From the NCBI GenBank assembly GCA_934047225.1, contig OW203987.1:6599501-6663500 (forward strand): a stretch of 64,000 nt of DNA, read 5' to 3'. Each line of letters starts with the position of its first letter. The stretch's first letter is position 1. Origin of the DNA: Ypsolopha sequella (lineage: Eukaryota > Arthropoda > Insecta > Lepidoptera > Ypsolophidae). Below the pieces are notes generated by a model. The model was not told the origin of the DNA and did no database searches. It worked only from the letters and a program-made list of their open reading frames with translations. Positions 40,757 through 50,899 of the stretch are shown piece after piece. Both the position numbers and the translations under genes were made by a program.

Positions 40757-40867
40757 CAGTGGAGACCGCATAAAGTAAGACACATTGGACTTTGTACCTA
40801 TCTTATATTCTTCTCTGTAGGGACTAATGTCGTTCTGCAAGTGTTTAGCTTGATGTGGTCTCCACTG
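40757..40867. mobile_element. CAGTGGAGACC MITE, full length, inverse copy
   Basis: 111 bases, the same length as the copy at 37103 and in opposite orientation, with TA on both sides. Confidence 0.85.
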
Positions 40868-41169
40868 TACCTATTTATCGAAAAGTAAAAAAAGTGACAG
40901 AGCTAAAACAAGCCGTTTACTAGTTGGTAAATTACACAGAAAGGGAAATTCCGGAAATTATAGAGTTCTTGAGATATTCTAGAAATTTAAGACCTCTAGC
41001 ACGGTTAGGTAATATTATTTTAATATAATATGGAGATGGAGAAATTCTTATCCAGACTTTTCTTTCAAATTGCTGCCATACAAAATTGTTCATAATGACT
41101 AGGTAGATAATCTATTCCTTGACGGTTAGGAGTCACTCACCACTTCAAACAGAGAAGGCATTTACTCAC

Positions 41170-41990
41170 CTTGAGCTTCACGTAGCTTCAGAAATCCAAC
41201 AACTACCAGTAGGGTTTGCACTATTCGTTTAATTTTACTATTCGAATAAAATGAATACTTCTAGAGCCAAATATTCGAATATTCGGATATTCGAATATTT
41301 TTAAACATTGATTGAAAACAATACAATATCAATTCAAAACAAACAAAAGCAGCTAGACTGTGGTTTGGTTTGATTGCTGCATAATTTTATTCAAATAAAA
41401 TCAAGTATTTTAATTATTTTTCTTGTTTGTGTTAACACAAGTTAACACAACACAGATGCGTGCGCGCTGTCGCTGGCCGCGTGACTGACTGAGTGAACGA
41501 ACGAACGAGGCTGAACGAGTAAATGAACACAAGGTGGGGTGGGACTCAGGGGCAGAGTAAGAATAAGACCAAAAACAAAAACTTTATTATTATTCAACTA
41601 TTCGAATAATTTAAATGAATTATTCGAATTTGAAATTGGAGCGGATATTCGAATAAAATGAATATTCGAATATTCGAATTGCAAACCCTAACTACCAGCA
41701 ACTTCCGCGATGACATCATCAAAGCAAAAATAGAAGAGCGCCAATTCAAATTCGAATTTGGAATTTTGAAGTCGAACAAAGCGCAAGGGGCGCAAGTCGC
41801 AACTACTCGCAACAAGCATGAAGGTCCCTGCTCCCGCGAGCCGCGTATAGGCAGACGCGCCTCTGACTCACGCGGCCGTGCGCTTCCGCCTGATAGCAAG
41901 GTCACCGGCCGACGCGCACACAGCGAAACTACGCGACAAGACTACACACACATGCAAACGAGAAAGTAGGGAGAGCGTGAGTACACTCGC
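41170..41990 (-). other. Candidate leader exon split by a hAT-like insertion
   Basis: On the minus strand a GC-rich stretch (41990-41700) leads to ATGATG and a hydrophobic reading (MMSSRKLLVV). It is interrupted by the element at 41690-41210, then resumes and ends at a strong donor, CTCAAG/GTGAGT (41170). Without the element the frame stays open to the donor. Spliced to the Hr39 leader acceptor at 22710, it would stop at once, so it would act as an upstream ORF. Gene assignment is uncertain. Confidence 0.3.
41210..41690. mobile_element. hAT-like element rich in TATTCGAATA, perfect 8-bp duplication
   Basis: TAGGGTTTGCACTATTCG...CGAATTGCAAACCCTA, flanked by ACTACCAG on both sides (41202-41209, 41691-41698). 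481 bases. A relative is at 55921-56340. Confidence 0.92.
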
Positions 41991-42023
41991 TCGCAAATGC
42001 AAAAGTACAAAACATTAATAATG

Positions 42024-42180
42024 GTGTCGATTCGGCGCAACACAACTTAACTTATTTGATAGGACTAACCTTATTTTGAGCGTTCCGTCTTTGTCTTTTC
42101 GATACAGTAAGAAAAAGGCAGAACGCTTAAATTAAGTTAAGTCCTGTCAAATAAGTTAAGTCATGTTGCGCCGAATCGAC
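42024..42180. mobile_element. Foldback MITE (CCGAATCG family), copy 4
   Basis: GTGTCGATTCGGCGCAACAC...GTTGCGCCGAATCGAC, intact near-perfect arms. Confidence 0.85.
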
Positions 42181-42324
42181 GCAATTGATATAATAAATAT
42201 CAAATTAATAATTAATAATTTAATAATAAATAATTTAATTAATATTACGCAGAATTTGTAATTTGAGTTATTGATAAATTGATAAAGTGTAATACAATAA
42301 AGTACAATGTGGGTACGAAATCCT

Positions 42325-42622
42325 AAAAAAACCGGCCAAGTGCGAGTCGGACTCGCGCACGAAGGGTTCCGTACCATTAACTATAAAAACGGCAAAAAAA
42401 ACATTGTCTGTTGTATGGGAGCCCCCTTAAATATATATTTTATTCGTTTTTTAGTATTTGTTGTTATAGCGGCAACAGAAATACATCATCTGTGAAAATT
42501 TCAACTGTCTAACTATCACGGTTCATGAGATACAGCCTGGTGACAGACAGACAGACAGACGGACAGCGGGGTCTTAGTAATAGGGTCCCGTTGGTTACCC
42601 TTTGGGTACGGAACCCTAAAAA
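42325..42622 (+). repeat. GTGCGAGTCGG/GGTACGGAACCCT repeat, standard copy
   Basis: AACCGGCCAAGTGCGAGTCG...GGTTACCCTTTGGGTACGGA then ACCCTAAAAA, 298 bases, with GGGTTCCGTACC near the left end and GGTACGGAACCC at the right end. Other standard copies are at 46091-46384 (inverse) and 58396-58690. Confidence 0.8.
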
Positions 42623-43008
42623 TTAGGTAGATACATAATTACAAAACAAGAAAATAAATGCCACAGCAACATCAAGGCGCTAAAATTATAGCGCCCGTTA
42701 AATTTTCATTATAAATTTGTTGTTTTACTTTGGAGTATGCACAACAATCTGAACAAATCTGAAACTATAACGTAAAGCTGAAACAAATAACGTTAAAAAA
42801 ATTAAATTTTTTCGAGCTTTTTGCAGAGGCCATCGAGTTTTTTTTATTACTATTGCCGTGATGAAGGCGTAAGAATGATAACACGTATTATGTGAAAAAC
42901 TTCAACTGGCTAATTAAAACGGCTGAAGCTGGAGAACCCTGCTTTGATTCAAAGGAACCCTGTGACTAACGGACACGCAGACAGACAGCGGCTCATACGG
43001 GTCCCAAT

Positions 43009-43504
43009 TAGGGTTGCCAGATGGGAAAACCAAAATATATGGGCAAAATTTCAAAAAGTCAGGATTTTGGGATAATGGTCGGGACAAATAAATATTACGA
43101 ATCAAAAAATATTTTTTTATTATTAAAATTAAAGTAATTACAACAAAATATTTTTTTGCCCGCCGACCATTGTTATTTGTTATTTGTCGGGACAATTTGT
43201 ATTTTGTCGGGACTCTGGACATCATATGATAGATATACCAGATATTTGCAGCTGCTTTATAGAATTACACAATAATGATGGCATCTGGCAACCGCAGTGG
43301 CTTTCACAGAACTTTTTGCTGGAAAAGCAAACAATTGGTCAAGAACAACAATAAAAAAAATATGAAAAAATTTAAATATCACTTAAAAAAAAATTGTGTG
43401 ACGCCAGGGTAGACAACGTCTATTTGTTCGACGTATATTGTTATTCTTGACCAATTACGTGCTTTTCCAGCAAAAAGTTCTGTGCAAGCCAATGGGCAAC
43501 CGTA
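43009..43504. mobile_element. hAT-like MITE, TAGGGTTGCCAGATGG family, copy 2, with nested MITE
   Basis: TAGGGTTGCCAGATGG...CATCTGGCAACCGTA, with perfect GTCCCAAT duplications (43001-43008, 43505-43512). Another element is inserted near its right end. Confidence 0.9.
43295..43494. mobile_element. CAGTGGC hAT-type MITE nested in the previous one
   Basis: CAGTGGCTTTCACAGAAC...GTTCTGTGCAAGCCAATG, 200 bases, with perfect GGCAACCG duplications (43287-43294, 43495-43502) made from the host's own terminal repeat. Confidence 0.92.
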
Positions 43505-44460
43505 GTCCCAATTAACATCTTTCGGGTACTACGGAACACTAAAAGTGCAAATCGCGTGTGTTTTCTACAAATTCAATAAGGGTAGACACAAATCGCACAA
43601 AAAAACATCAAAACAAGTCTATTTTCGAGCGAGGAAAATGCCGAGGCCAGTCGTCTCGCCAATCTGCATTTGATTTTAATTTTACAGCAATTCCTTGCAT
43701 ATCAATATCACCAACACTTCCAAAGGATAGGTTTAATAAAAATTCCAAGAGATGTATAATTTTATAAAGCAGCTGCAAATATCACTCAAACGACGAATAC
43801 ATTTATTAGACAAGGCATAATCTGAACGAAACGATTTTTAAAAAAAAAAACGATCCTCAATTTTTCGGAATTTGAAAAAGTTTATAGGTATTGTTTTGAA
43901 CATTCAATTGAATATTTCTTGATTGTCATTTTTTTCAATTCTATTTAATAGTTAGGTTGAAGGTGCCAAGATTGGCAAGATGCGTAAATCAAAGTTCTGG
44001 CTTCTCCACATCAGGGGGTCTAGCATAGCAAACCATATCGAGCTCGATAGCACGTGATACAGTGCTCTCTCTCTCACTCTGTTGATCTACCTCGAGAGGG
44101 ATAAACATACTGTATATTCATCTCTCTAAAATTGGTATATGAATATATATTAGTATATATAATATTGTATATTATGTATTAGTATGTATATTGACATGTA
44201 CCTAGATAATGAGGTAACATAATAAATTCGGTTATTTATTACGTTTTTTTTTTAAACCACCTACGCCTTGTTCTCTACTTTACATTGTCTTCCACCCAAA
44301 GGTTGTCTGGAAGAAATCGCTTAAGCGATAAGACCGCTTATTGTACCCTCTCTGTTAAAAATATTTAATGACTTCTTGTTTTGGTGCACAATAAAGAGTA
44401 TTTATGCTATGTTATGTTGTATCGAGCGGTTAAGGCTCGATATGGTCTGCTATGCTAGAC

Positions 44461-45507
44461 CAGTAGTCAGCAACATTATAATATCGGAGGGCCACAAATG
44501 CTACCAGGGGATCAGCGAGGGCCGCATTTTGTGCAAATTTCTAAATATATATATATTTTTTTATTTATTTATTTACTTAAATGGTTATTATTACAGAAAA
44601 AACTTAATTAGGCCTATCCTAGGGTTAGTAAAATACAAAAATAGAGAAAAAAAAATTTGGGACTAAGTAATAATACCCAAAGCAGGCTTCCGACACATTA
44701 ACAGATTCTTTCTTAGACTGTAAAACTAACAACTTAGCACATAATAATAATTTCGAATATGTGTGCTCCGATACTAGAATTCTCCGTAGCACGGAAGCAC
44801 AATGAAGTTATTTTCGCCAAATATGCATCTTTTAAAATTCAAAATTCAAATTCAAAATTCAAAAAGTTTATTTTGCAAAGTAGGTATATATAATACACGT
44901 TTCACAAGTCAAATTTTAATCTTATAAAAATATATGTAATAAAATAACAAATGTACATGAACTACTTAGATTAAATCTTTTTTTAATTTATGTAGCAATA
45001 TATATACGATTAAAATTATAGGTAAAATATTATTATACAAGGTGAAATCCAATCAACCGCCCGAACCCATACCGGAGACCCGGCCAGGGACCAGGAACAG
45101 GTTCAATGATCACCAACCGAGCCCCCAGCACGAATCCAGGCAGCCGACCAAATCCCATCCTATATACTACATAGTAATAGGTTACATATATAAATACATG
45201 CCTACCTCCGCCCATTCGATTAGTCTTGCTAAGAAGAACGGGCAAGAAACTTGGCAAGATCATGTCTTTTTTTTTTTAACATAAACTTATACTATACATC
45301 AAATTACTTATATCTACTTTAACCAAGGGATAAGAAAATACAACTAACTGAGAACAATGCTTGCTTTTTAGATAGTTCGGAATGGAAAATGTCTGCTCAC
45401 GCTAATATAGTAATCAAGCAGTCTGCAGTGATTGCGAACTTTGCGGGCCACACCAAAGTGGTTCAAGGGCCGCATGCGGCCCGCGGGCCGCCGGTTGCCG
45501 ACCCCTG
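44461..45507. mobile_element. hAT element, CAGGGGTCGGCAACC type, perfect 8-bp duplication
   Basis: Right end GGTTGCCGACCCCTG and left end CAGTAGTCAGCAAC, with palindromic CCGCATGCGGCCCGCGGGCC inside. Flanked by TGCTAGAC on both sides (44453-44460, 45508-45515). It contains the LINE tail at 44835-45345. Confidence 0.92.
44835..45345 (-). mobile_element. 3' tail of the CR1/Jockey-type LINE, nested in the hAT
   Basis: Matches 8440-8945 almost throughout, from the AATTCAAAATTCAAAAAG end to CTTTAACCAAGGGATAAG, including the internal TACAAGG MITE (about 45036-45165). Severely 5'-truncated. Confidence 0.85.
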
Positions 45508-46090
45508 TGCTAGACCCCCTGATGTGGAGAAGCCAGAACTTTGATAGACGCATCTTGCCAATCTTGGCACCTTCAACCTAACTATTAAATAAAGTAAAAC
45601 GTGTTAAATTTGTCTGTAGAATTAAAAAAATGGCAGTCAAGAAATATTAAATTGAATGTTCAAAACAATACCTATCAACTTTTTCAAATTCTAATAAAAT
45701 TAAGGCTCAGACTTTTTTTTAATATAAATGACGCGCATTCCAACTCGTATTTTGTCACATCCTGTTAATAATTTTGCACTGGCTGGCGACTGGAATGGCG
45801 ATCAACTCGGATCAACGCCGTTCATAATAACGAGATCTCGTGGAATGTGGTAGAATCGTGTCAATGTCATGATAATGGATTATTTGTCGAGGAATGTTCG
45901 GAACTGAATATAGCCGTAAAAGTTACCGGCAGTCACTTTACTACGAGATAATTTAGATGGCAACAATTATTCCAGTACGTGGTCTCAAGCTTTGATGGGC
46001 TAGGAAGAACTATACCTTCATGTGCTAGCTCCTTCGATCATACAAATCAAAATACGTCCGAATTGTACTTCATACATATCACCCTATTAT

Positions 46091-46384
46091 TAGGGTTCCG
46101 TACCCAAAGGGTAACCAACGGGACCCTATTACTAAGACCCCGCTGTCCGTCTGTCTGTCCGTCTGTCACCAGGCTGTATCTCACGAACCGTGATAGTTAG
46201 ACAGTTGAAATTTTCATAGATGATGTATTTCTGTTGCCGCTATAACAACGAGTACTAAAAACAGAATAAAATAAATATTTAAGGGGGCTCCCATACAACA
46301 GACATATTTTTTTTGCCGTTTTCATAGATAATGGTACGGAACCCTACGTGCGCGAGTCCGACTCGCAATTGGCCGGTTTTTTTA
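46091..46384 (-). repeat. GTGCGAGTCGG/GGTACGGAACCCT repeat, inverse copy
   Basis: TAGGGTTCCGTACCCAAAGG...GTCCGACTCGCAATTGGCCG, matching 42325-42622 in reverse complement. Confidence 0.8.
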
Positions 46385-46757
46385 TTTTGTACAAATCAGG
46401 ATTTTTCATTTTTACTTCTGGTAACCCTAGATAACGATAGTCATAGTCACTAATTGCTCATGTACCTATATTATATAGGCTTTCAAACATTAAATTAGGG
46501 CGATATTTACATAATGAGGTACTTAATTCAAATTAATGTATTTCCTGACCATTTTGAATACAACGGCCGCTATGTTAATTGTTAATCCAATGGCTACATA
46601 AACTACAATTACCGCCTACACTGCAGACAGTACATTATTGTGTCTTTGTGACGAAATCATTGTGTACTTTTACCATTTGAAGGCGAAGGTGTGTCGCTGA
46701 CTGCAGCGTGACTTTACCAAGTCTGCATTGTTTTAGAATGAGTAAATTAATTATTAA

Positions 46758-47174
46758 GGCGATACGTAAAAGTTTTAGCGTCCCTGTTACTCCATATGCG
46801 GTAAAACCCTCGGTGCGAGAGGGACGGATTCGTGGAAAAATAGCAAAAAGTCGGTTTTTTATTAATATAAAATGTACTAAAGATGCTATCAAAATTTCGT
46901 TTAACCAGGTCCTAAAAACCGTTAAAACCCATCTAATAAAATATAATTGCAGTCCATATGTCATTCTAAATTGTCAGACCAGGAGAATTGGTGTTGAAAA
47001 GGACCTCATTTCAATAAATATTTCTATCGAGCCGAGTTTCTCCGATTGCGTTTCTGTTTTAAGAGGTCCCTAGAAAAAGAATCCAAAAATAATGTACTAT
47101 TTTATCAAAAACATAAATTATTTACTGAAGTAGGTATGCAAGTTCTTAAAGTGTCGATTTTTTTTCGTAGCGCC
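46758..47174. mobile_element. TTAA-family element, near complete
   Basis: GGCGATACGTAAAAG...TTTCGTAGCGCC between TTAA (46754-46757) and TAAA. 417 bases. The reference copy for the family in this window. Confidence 0.8.
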
Positions 47175-47337
47175 TAAATAAACAGAATTTTATATGGGTA
47201 AATTAGTCATCTTCCCCAGCTTAATTGATCCGATATAAGATATTATTAGAAGTTAATATTTATAAATTAATTAATTAATTAATTAACTTATTTGGCACTA
47301 CTCTTGTAATCTCCACATCACCAAAGGTTAACTGTTA

Positions 47338-47943
47338 TAGTGCGCGCCAATCTTTTAGTCGCCTCTGATTGAGTTACGAGTGCAAGCTTGCGCAGGTACA
47401 GTCAAGGAAACAATAATATGAACGGTTGATTATTAAATGTTTACGATAAGTGCGAAGGTGTACTTGTTGTACCTACCTATTTCATTATTTATTTATTATT
47501 TTAGTGCGATCTTAACTATATAAAATTATAAATAAAACGCATTAATATAAACACCATTTTCCTACATTGTCGCCTTAAAACGCTATAACGTCCGCGAGGC
47601 ATAACAACAACTATAAACTTTAACAAATTAAATCAACAAAACAACAAATAAAGGCAACAAAAACAATAACAAACAGATTCAACGTTAAGCTTAACGAATC
47701 ATGGAATTTTTTCCTCGAATGTACTTTTCATGCAACGCGCGCGTGTGTAGTGTACGGACGTAGCACTAACACTAACGCATAGTGTTGACACCTGCTAAAC
47801 GGCGAGCGGGGGGTTTGGTGCCGCACGCGGGCGGGTGTGCTCCGCGCTCTCGCTCCTGTAACGTCCCCCTGACACCGTAAAACGGCTATTGCGTCGCCTC
47901 GTGCGGCTATCTTCAGAGGCGACTAAAAGATTGGCGCGCACTG
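47338..47943 (-). mobile_element. TA-flanked MITE, CAGTGCGCGCC family, copy 2
   Basis: 606 bases, TAGTGCGCGCCAATCTTTTA...TTGGCGCGCACTG, TA at both sides. Colinear with 392-1010 in reverse complement over the whole length. Confidence 0.88.
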
Positions 47944-48058
47944 TAGAGAATGCTAATTAGCATTATGTTCGCCTTTGTGCATTGTAAACTTATTTTCTGG
48001 AATAAAGAATTTACATACACACATACATATAAGCCAATTTATCGTATAAGAAGCTTAA

Positions 48059-48490
48059 GGCGATACCAAAAAAAATTGGGTTTTTTCGAATCCATTTACT
48101 CCAATATAACGTCATCTACGTATTTCATTTTTGGGTAAATGTTTATTGAGTATTTGATTAAGATTCTCACTGAAGGAAAACGCGATTGGATGAAATTTTC
48201 TCGATAGAATTTAATTCTGAAAAGACCTCTAAATTGTTTTATTTTTTCCTGTAATTCTGAAACCCTAACAAATTTTCTTGTGAAATTGCATTCAAAATGT
48301 GGATATTATGTATTTGTAAAGTACTCGCTTTTTATTTGTAGCTTTTGTTATTTTATTTAGCGTGAAATATTCAGATCAATAGAAGAATTACCTTATTTCA
48401 TTTTTACTGTATTTATCGTGATGGAACTTTATTCTTACACCAACAACAGACTGCTTGTTGAGTTCGACTTCAATTTTTGACTAGTTTTGT
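48059..48490. mobile_element. TTAA-family relative, diverged
   Basis: Starts GGCGATACC after TTAA (48055-48058) and shares CGCGATTGGATGAAATTTTC and CTCGATAGAATT with the family. The right end is not conserved. First of three members in a row. Confidence 0.5.
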
Positions 48491-48494
48491 TTAA

Positions 48495-49147
48495 GGCGCT
48501 ACGGAAAAAGAAATCGACACTTTAAGAACTTGCATATCTACTTCAGTAAACAATGTGTTATTTTGATAAAATAGTATATTATTTTTGGATTATTTTTCTA
48601 GGGATCTGTTAAAACAGAAACGTGATTGGAGAAATTCGGCTCGATAGAAATATTTATTGTAATGAGGTCTTTTTCGACACCAATTCTCCTGGTTTGACAA
48701 TTTAGAATGACATATGGACTGCAATTACATTGTATTAAATGGGTTTTAACGGTATCTAGGACCTGCCCCCCTATTCTGTTACTTAGGTTGCCAACTGGAC
48801 AGGGTGCCTATCGTCAAAAACATAGATAAAAACTAAACTTTCAAAATTGCTTTTAGTGGGTATTGAACTATTTACGAACTGTGTCGCCACTTCAAATGCT
48901 AACATACCCTTAGACAATCGGAATTCGACAGTATATCTATGTTTTTGATGATAGACACCCAGTCCAGAAGGCAACTAGAGATACATAATAGGCCCACTGG
49001 TTACACAAAATTTTGATAGCAACTTTATTACATTTTATATAAATAAAAAACCGACTTTTTGCTACTTTTCCACGAATCCGTCCCTCTCGCACTGAGGGTT
49101 TTTTCGCATATGGAGTAACAGGGACGCTAAAACTTTTACATATCGCC
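48495..49147. mobile_element. TTAA-family element, inverse, with nested MITE
   Basis: GGCGCTACGGAAAAAG...TTTTACATATCGCC, exact TTAA at 48491-48494 and 49148-49151. The interior is the reverse complement of 46758-47174, plus an extra block at about 48768-48992. Confidence 0.85.
48784..48976. mobile_element. Foldback MITE nested in the TTAA element
   Basis: TAGGTTGCCAACTGGACAGG...CCAGAAGGCAACTA, with arms including TCAAAAACATAGAT. It is flanked by a further inverted pair, CCTATTCTGTTAC and GATACATAATAGG, which may be the true ends. Confidence 0.7.
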
Positions 49148-49151
49148 TTAA

Positions 49152-49531
49152 GGTGATATATCGTCCGTGCAAAGGTCCCCGTTACTCCAGGGGTTTTACA
49201 AAAAGTCGGTTTTAAATTAATACTAAATTAACTAAAATAGCTATGAAAATTTCCATAACCAGTAATTTAATTTAGGCATTGTTAAAACCCATGTAAATAT
49301 TTTTCAAGTCTGTGTGCTATCCCAATTTGTCAGAATATCAAAAATAGTGTAAATTTAGATCTCATTTCAATAATTATTTCTATCGAGTGAAATTTCTCCA
49401 ATCGCGTTTCTGATGGTCCAAAATCTAGAAAAAGGTCCCTAAAATTGTTATACTAATTTATTTAACCTGAGACTTCTTTTGAACAGAAGATAAATAACTT
49501 CAAAAAGCGTCGAGTTTGACGGTATAGCCCC
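49152..49531. mobile_element. TTAA-family element abutting the previous one
   Basis: GGTGATATATCG...GGTATAGCCCC. It shares the TTAA at 49148-49151 with its neighbour and has another at 49532-49535. More diverged than the 46758 copy. Confidence 0.7.
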
Positions 49532-50159
49532 TTAATGACATCGTCGAACGATGCAATGTTTCCCTTGATGTTTGGTCCAAAATTTCTAGATATCCAATTT
49601 CCAGAAATGCCCACAAATGAAACCTGTGCCAATCGTTAGATCTTATCTACAATTTTTATCAACTTTTACTATTACATTTAAAAATATATAACCGGGGAAA
49701 AAAAAGATATGGCGATAAGAATGATAAAAAATACAAGATGTTTTTTTAATATTATTTTATACACATTTTGAATACCTGCGTTTAATTAATGAGTAAATTA
49801 AATCAATAATGACATCGAATGTGAATGATATACAAAAATATACATAATTATGTGTACATATTGTTATTTTTAAATAAGATACATTAAATTACATAGCTAT
49901 ACAGTCATAAAATATACTGATTCGCATTTTTTTACTTTTCTCATTTATCTTTCGATTGCAAATACTAGAATGGGTGATTGGGTGAGTGAGTACAGTCAGC
50001 GACAATCCATGGTCAAGGCTATCATAAACTTGAGCAACAAAAAACTAATGTAAAAGAATTGTATTTCATTATGGATTGAACCTACCTATAAAACAAAAAA
50101 TAAAATGATTAGTACGTTTAATCTGAATTTTAAGTGGATTCAAATAAGAGAATGAAATT

Positions 50160-50520
50160 AAAATAAATTAACAAACCGCATTGTGTACTCGACTGTCTTT
50201 ATCAGCAGCGAAGGGGTGTCAAAGAGGGGCGCGGGGGTGTGCACCCTTCGTGTCACGTGACGCGCGACCTTCACGAGGCGCACCGACCTTGAGCGTCGGC
50301 CGCCCCGCGCTCGGGTCAGAGGTGAATGCACGCTCGCGTCGGGCCCCGCGCACCCCGCTTCTTCCCACCGTCTCCATTCCAAAACTTTTCAATAACTACT
50401 CACCTCTTTCATCATATATGCCACCATGGTACCACCGGTTCAGGCGCCAGCCCATGCAACTTCCATCCCGGCCTCAAACAGGTACCAGCGCGACGCGGCA
50501 CACCTTTCCCATAAAATACC
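50160..50520. promoter_or_regulatory. GC-rich island, possible distal Hr39 promoter or leader
   Basis: Strongly GC- and CpG-rich against an AT-rich background. On the minus strand, ACCATGGTGGCATATATGAT leads to donor AAAGAG/GTGAGTAG near 50406, a start-codon context followed by a good splice donor. It may be the first exon of Hr39 or of an unidentified minus-strand transcript. Spliced to 22710 it would stop after two codons. Confidence 0.35.
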
Positions 50521-50899
50521 ACCGACAAGTTTATTGACATCAAGTCTCACGACTACTTATTTTCCGATTGGTACAAATATTTCTAAAACTTTTCACAATA
50601 TGTGCGTTATGAAAATATGGTAAACACTTTTTGAACAATTTGTCTGTCTCAGCAGTTCACTCAAAACTAAAGGTCAAAAACATTCAACACAAATCAAGAA
50701 AACTTTACTCCACGTCAACTTACCTCCGCAAAACAAAGCGGAATAAAATAAAATAAATAATGCAATGCAAGCAAAGCGAATCGAGGCGATTGTAGCGACA
50801 TCTCTTTGATCAACATTTTGTTCTACGGTTCACTTATATTTGTCTAGATGGCGCTAATCATTATGGTGAGTGCGTTCCGTTAAAACTATTTTTTCTGAG

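Larger units (their letters stand above)
42650..43550 (+). repeat. Diverged copy of the same repeat, host for two nested hAT-like MITEs
   Basis: Shares GAAACAAATAACGTT and CAGACAGACAGCGG and the TTTCGGGTAC end with 24340-25355. It is interrupted at GTCCCAAT by the element starting at 43009. Confidence 0.65.
43846..45715. mobile_element. Large foldback element with nested hAT
   Basis: Arms of about 240 bases (GGTTGAAGGTGCCAAGATTG, GGCTTCTCCACATCAGGGGG) run inward from about 43846 and are repeated in inverse to about 45715. The right arm is split by the hAT element at 44461-45507. Confidence 0.75.
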
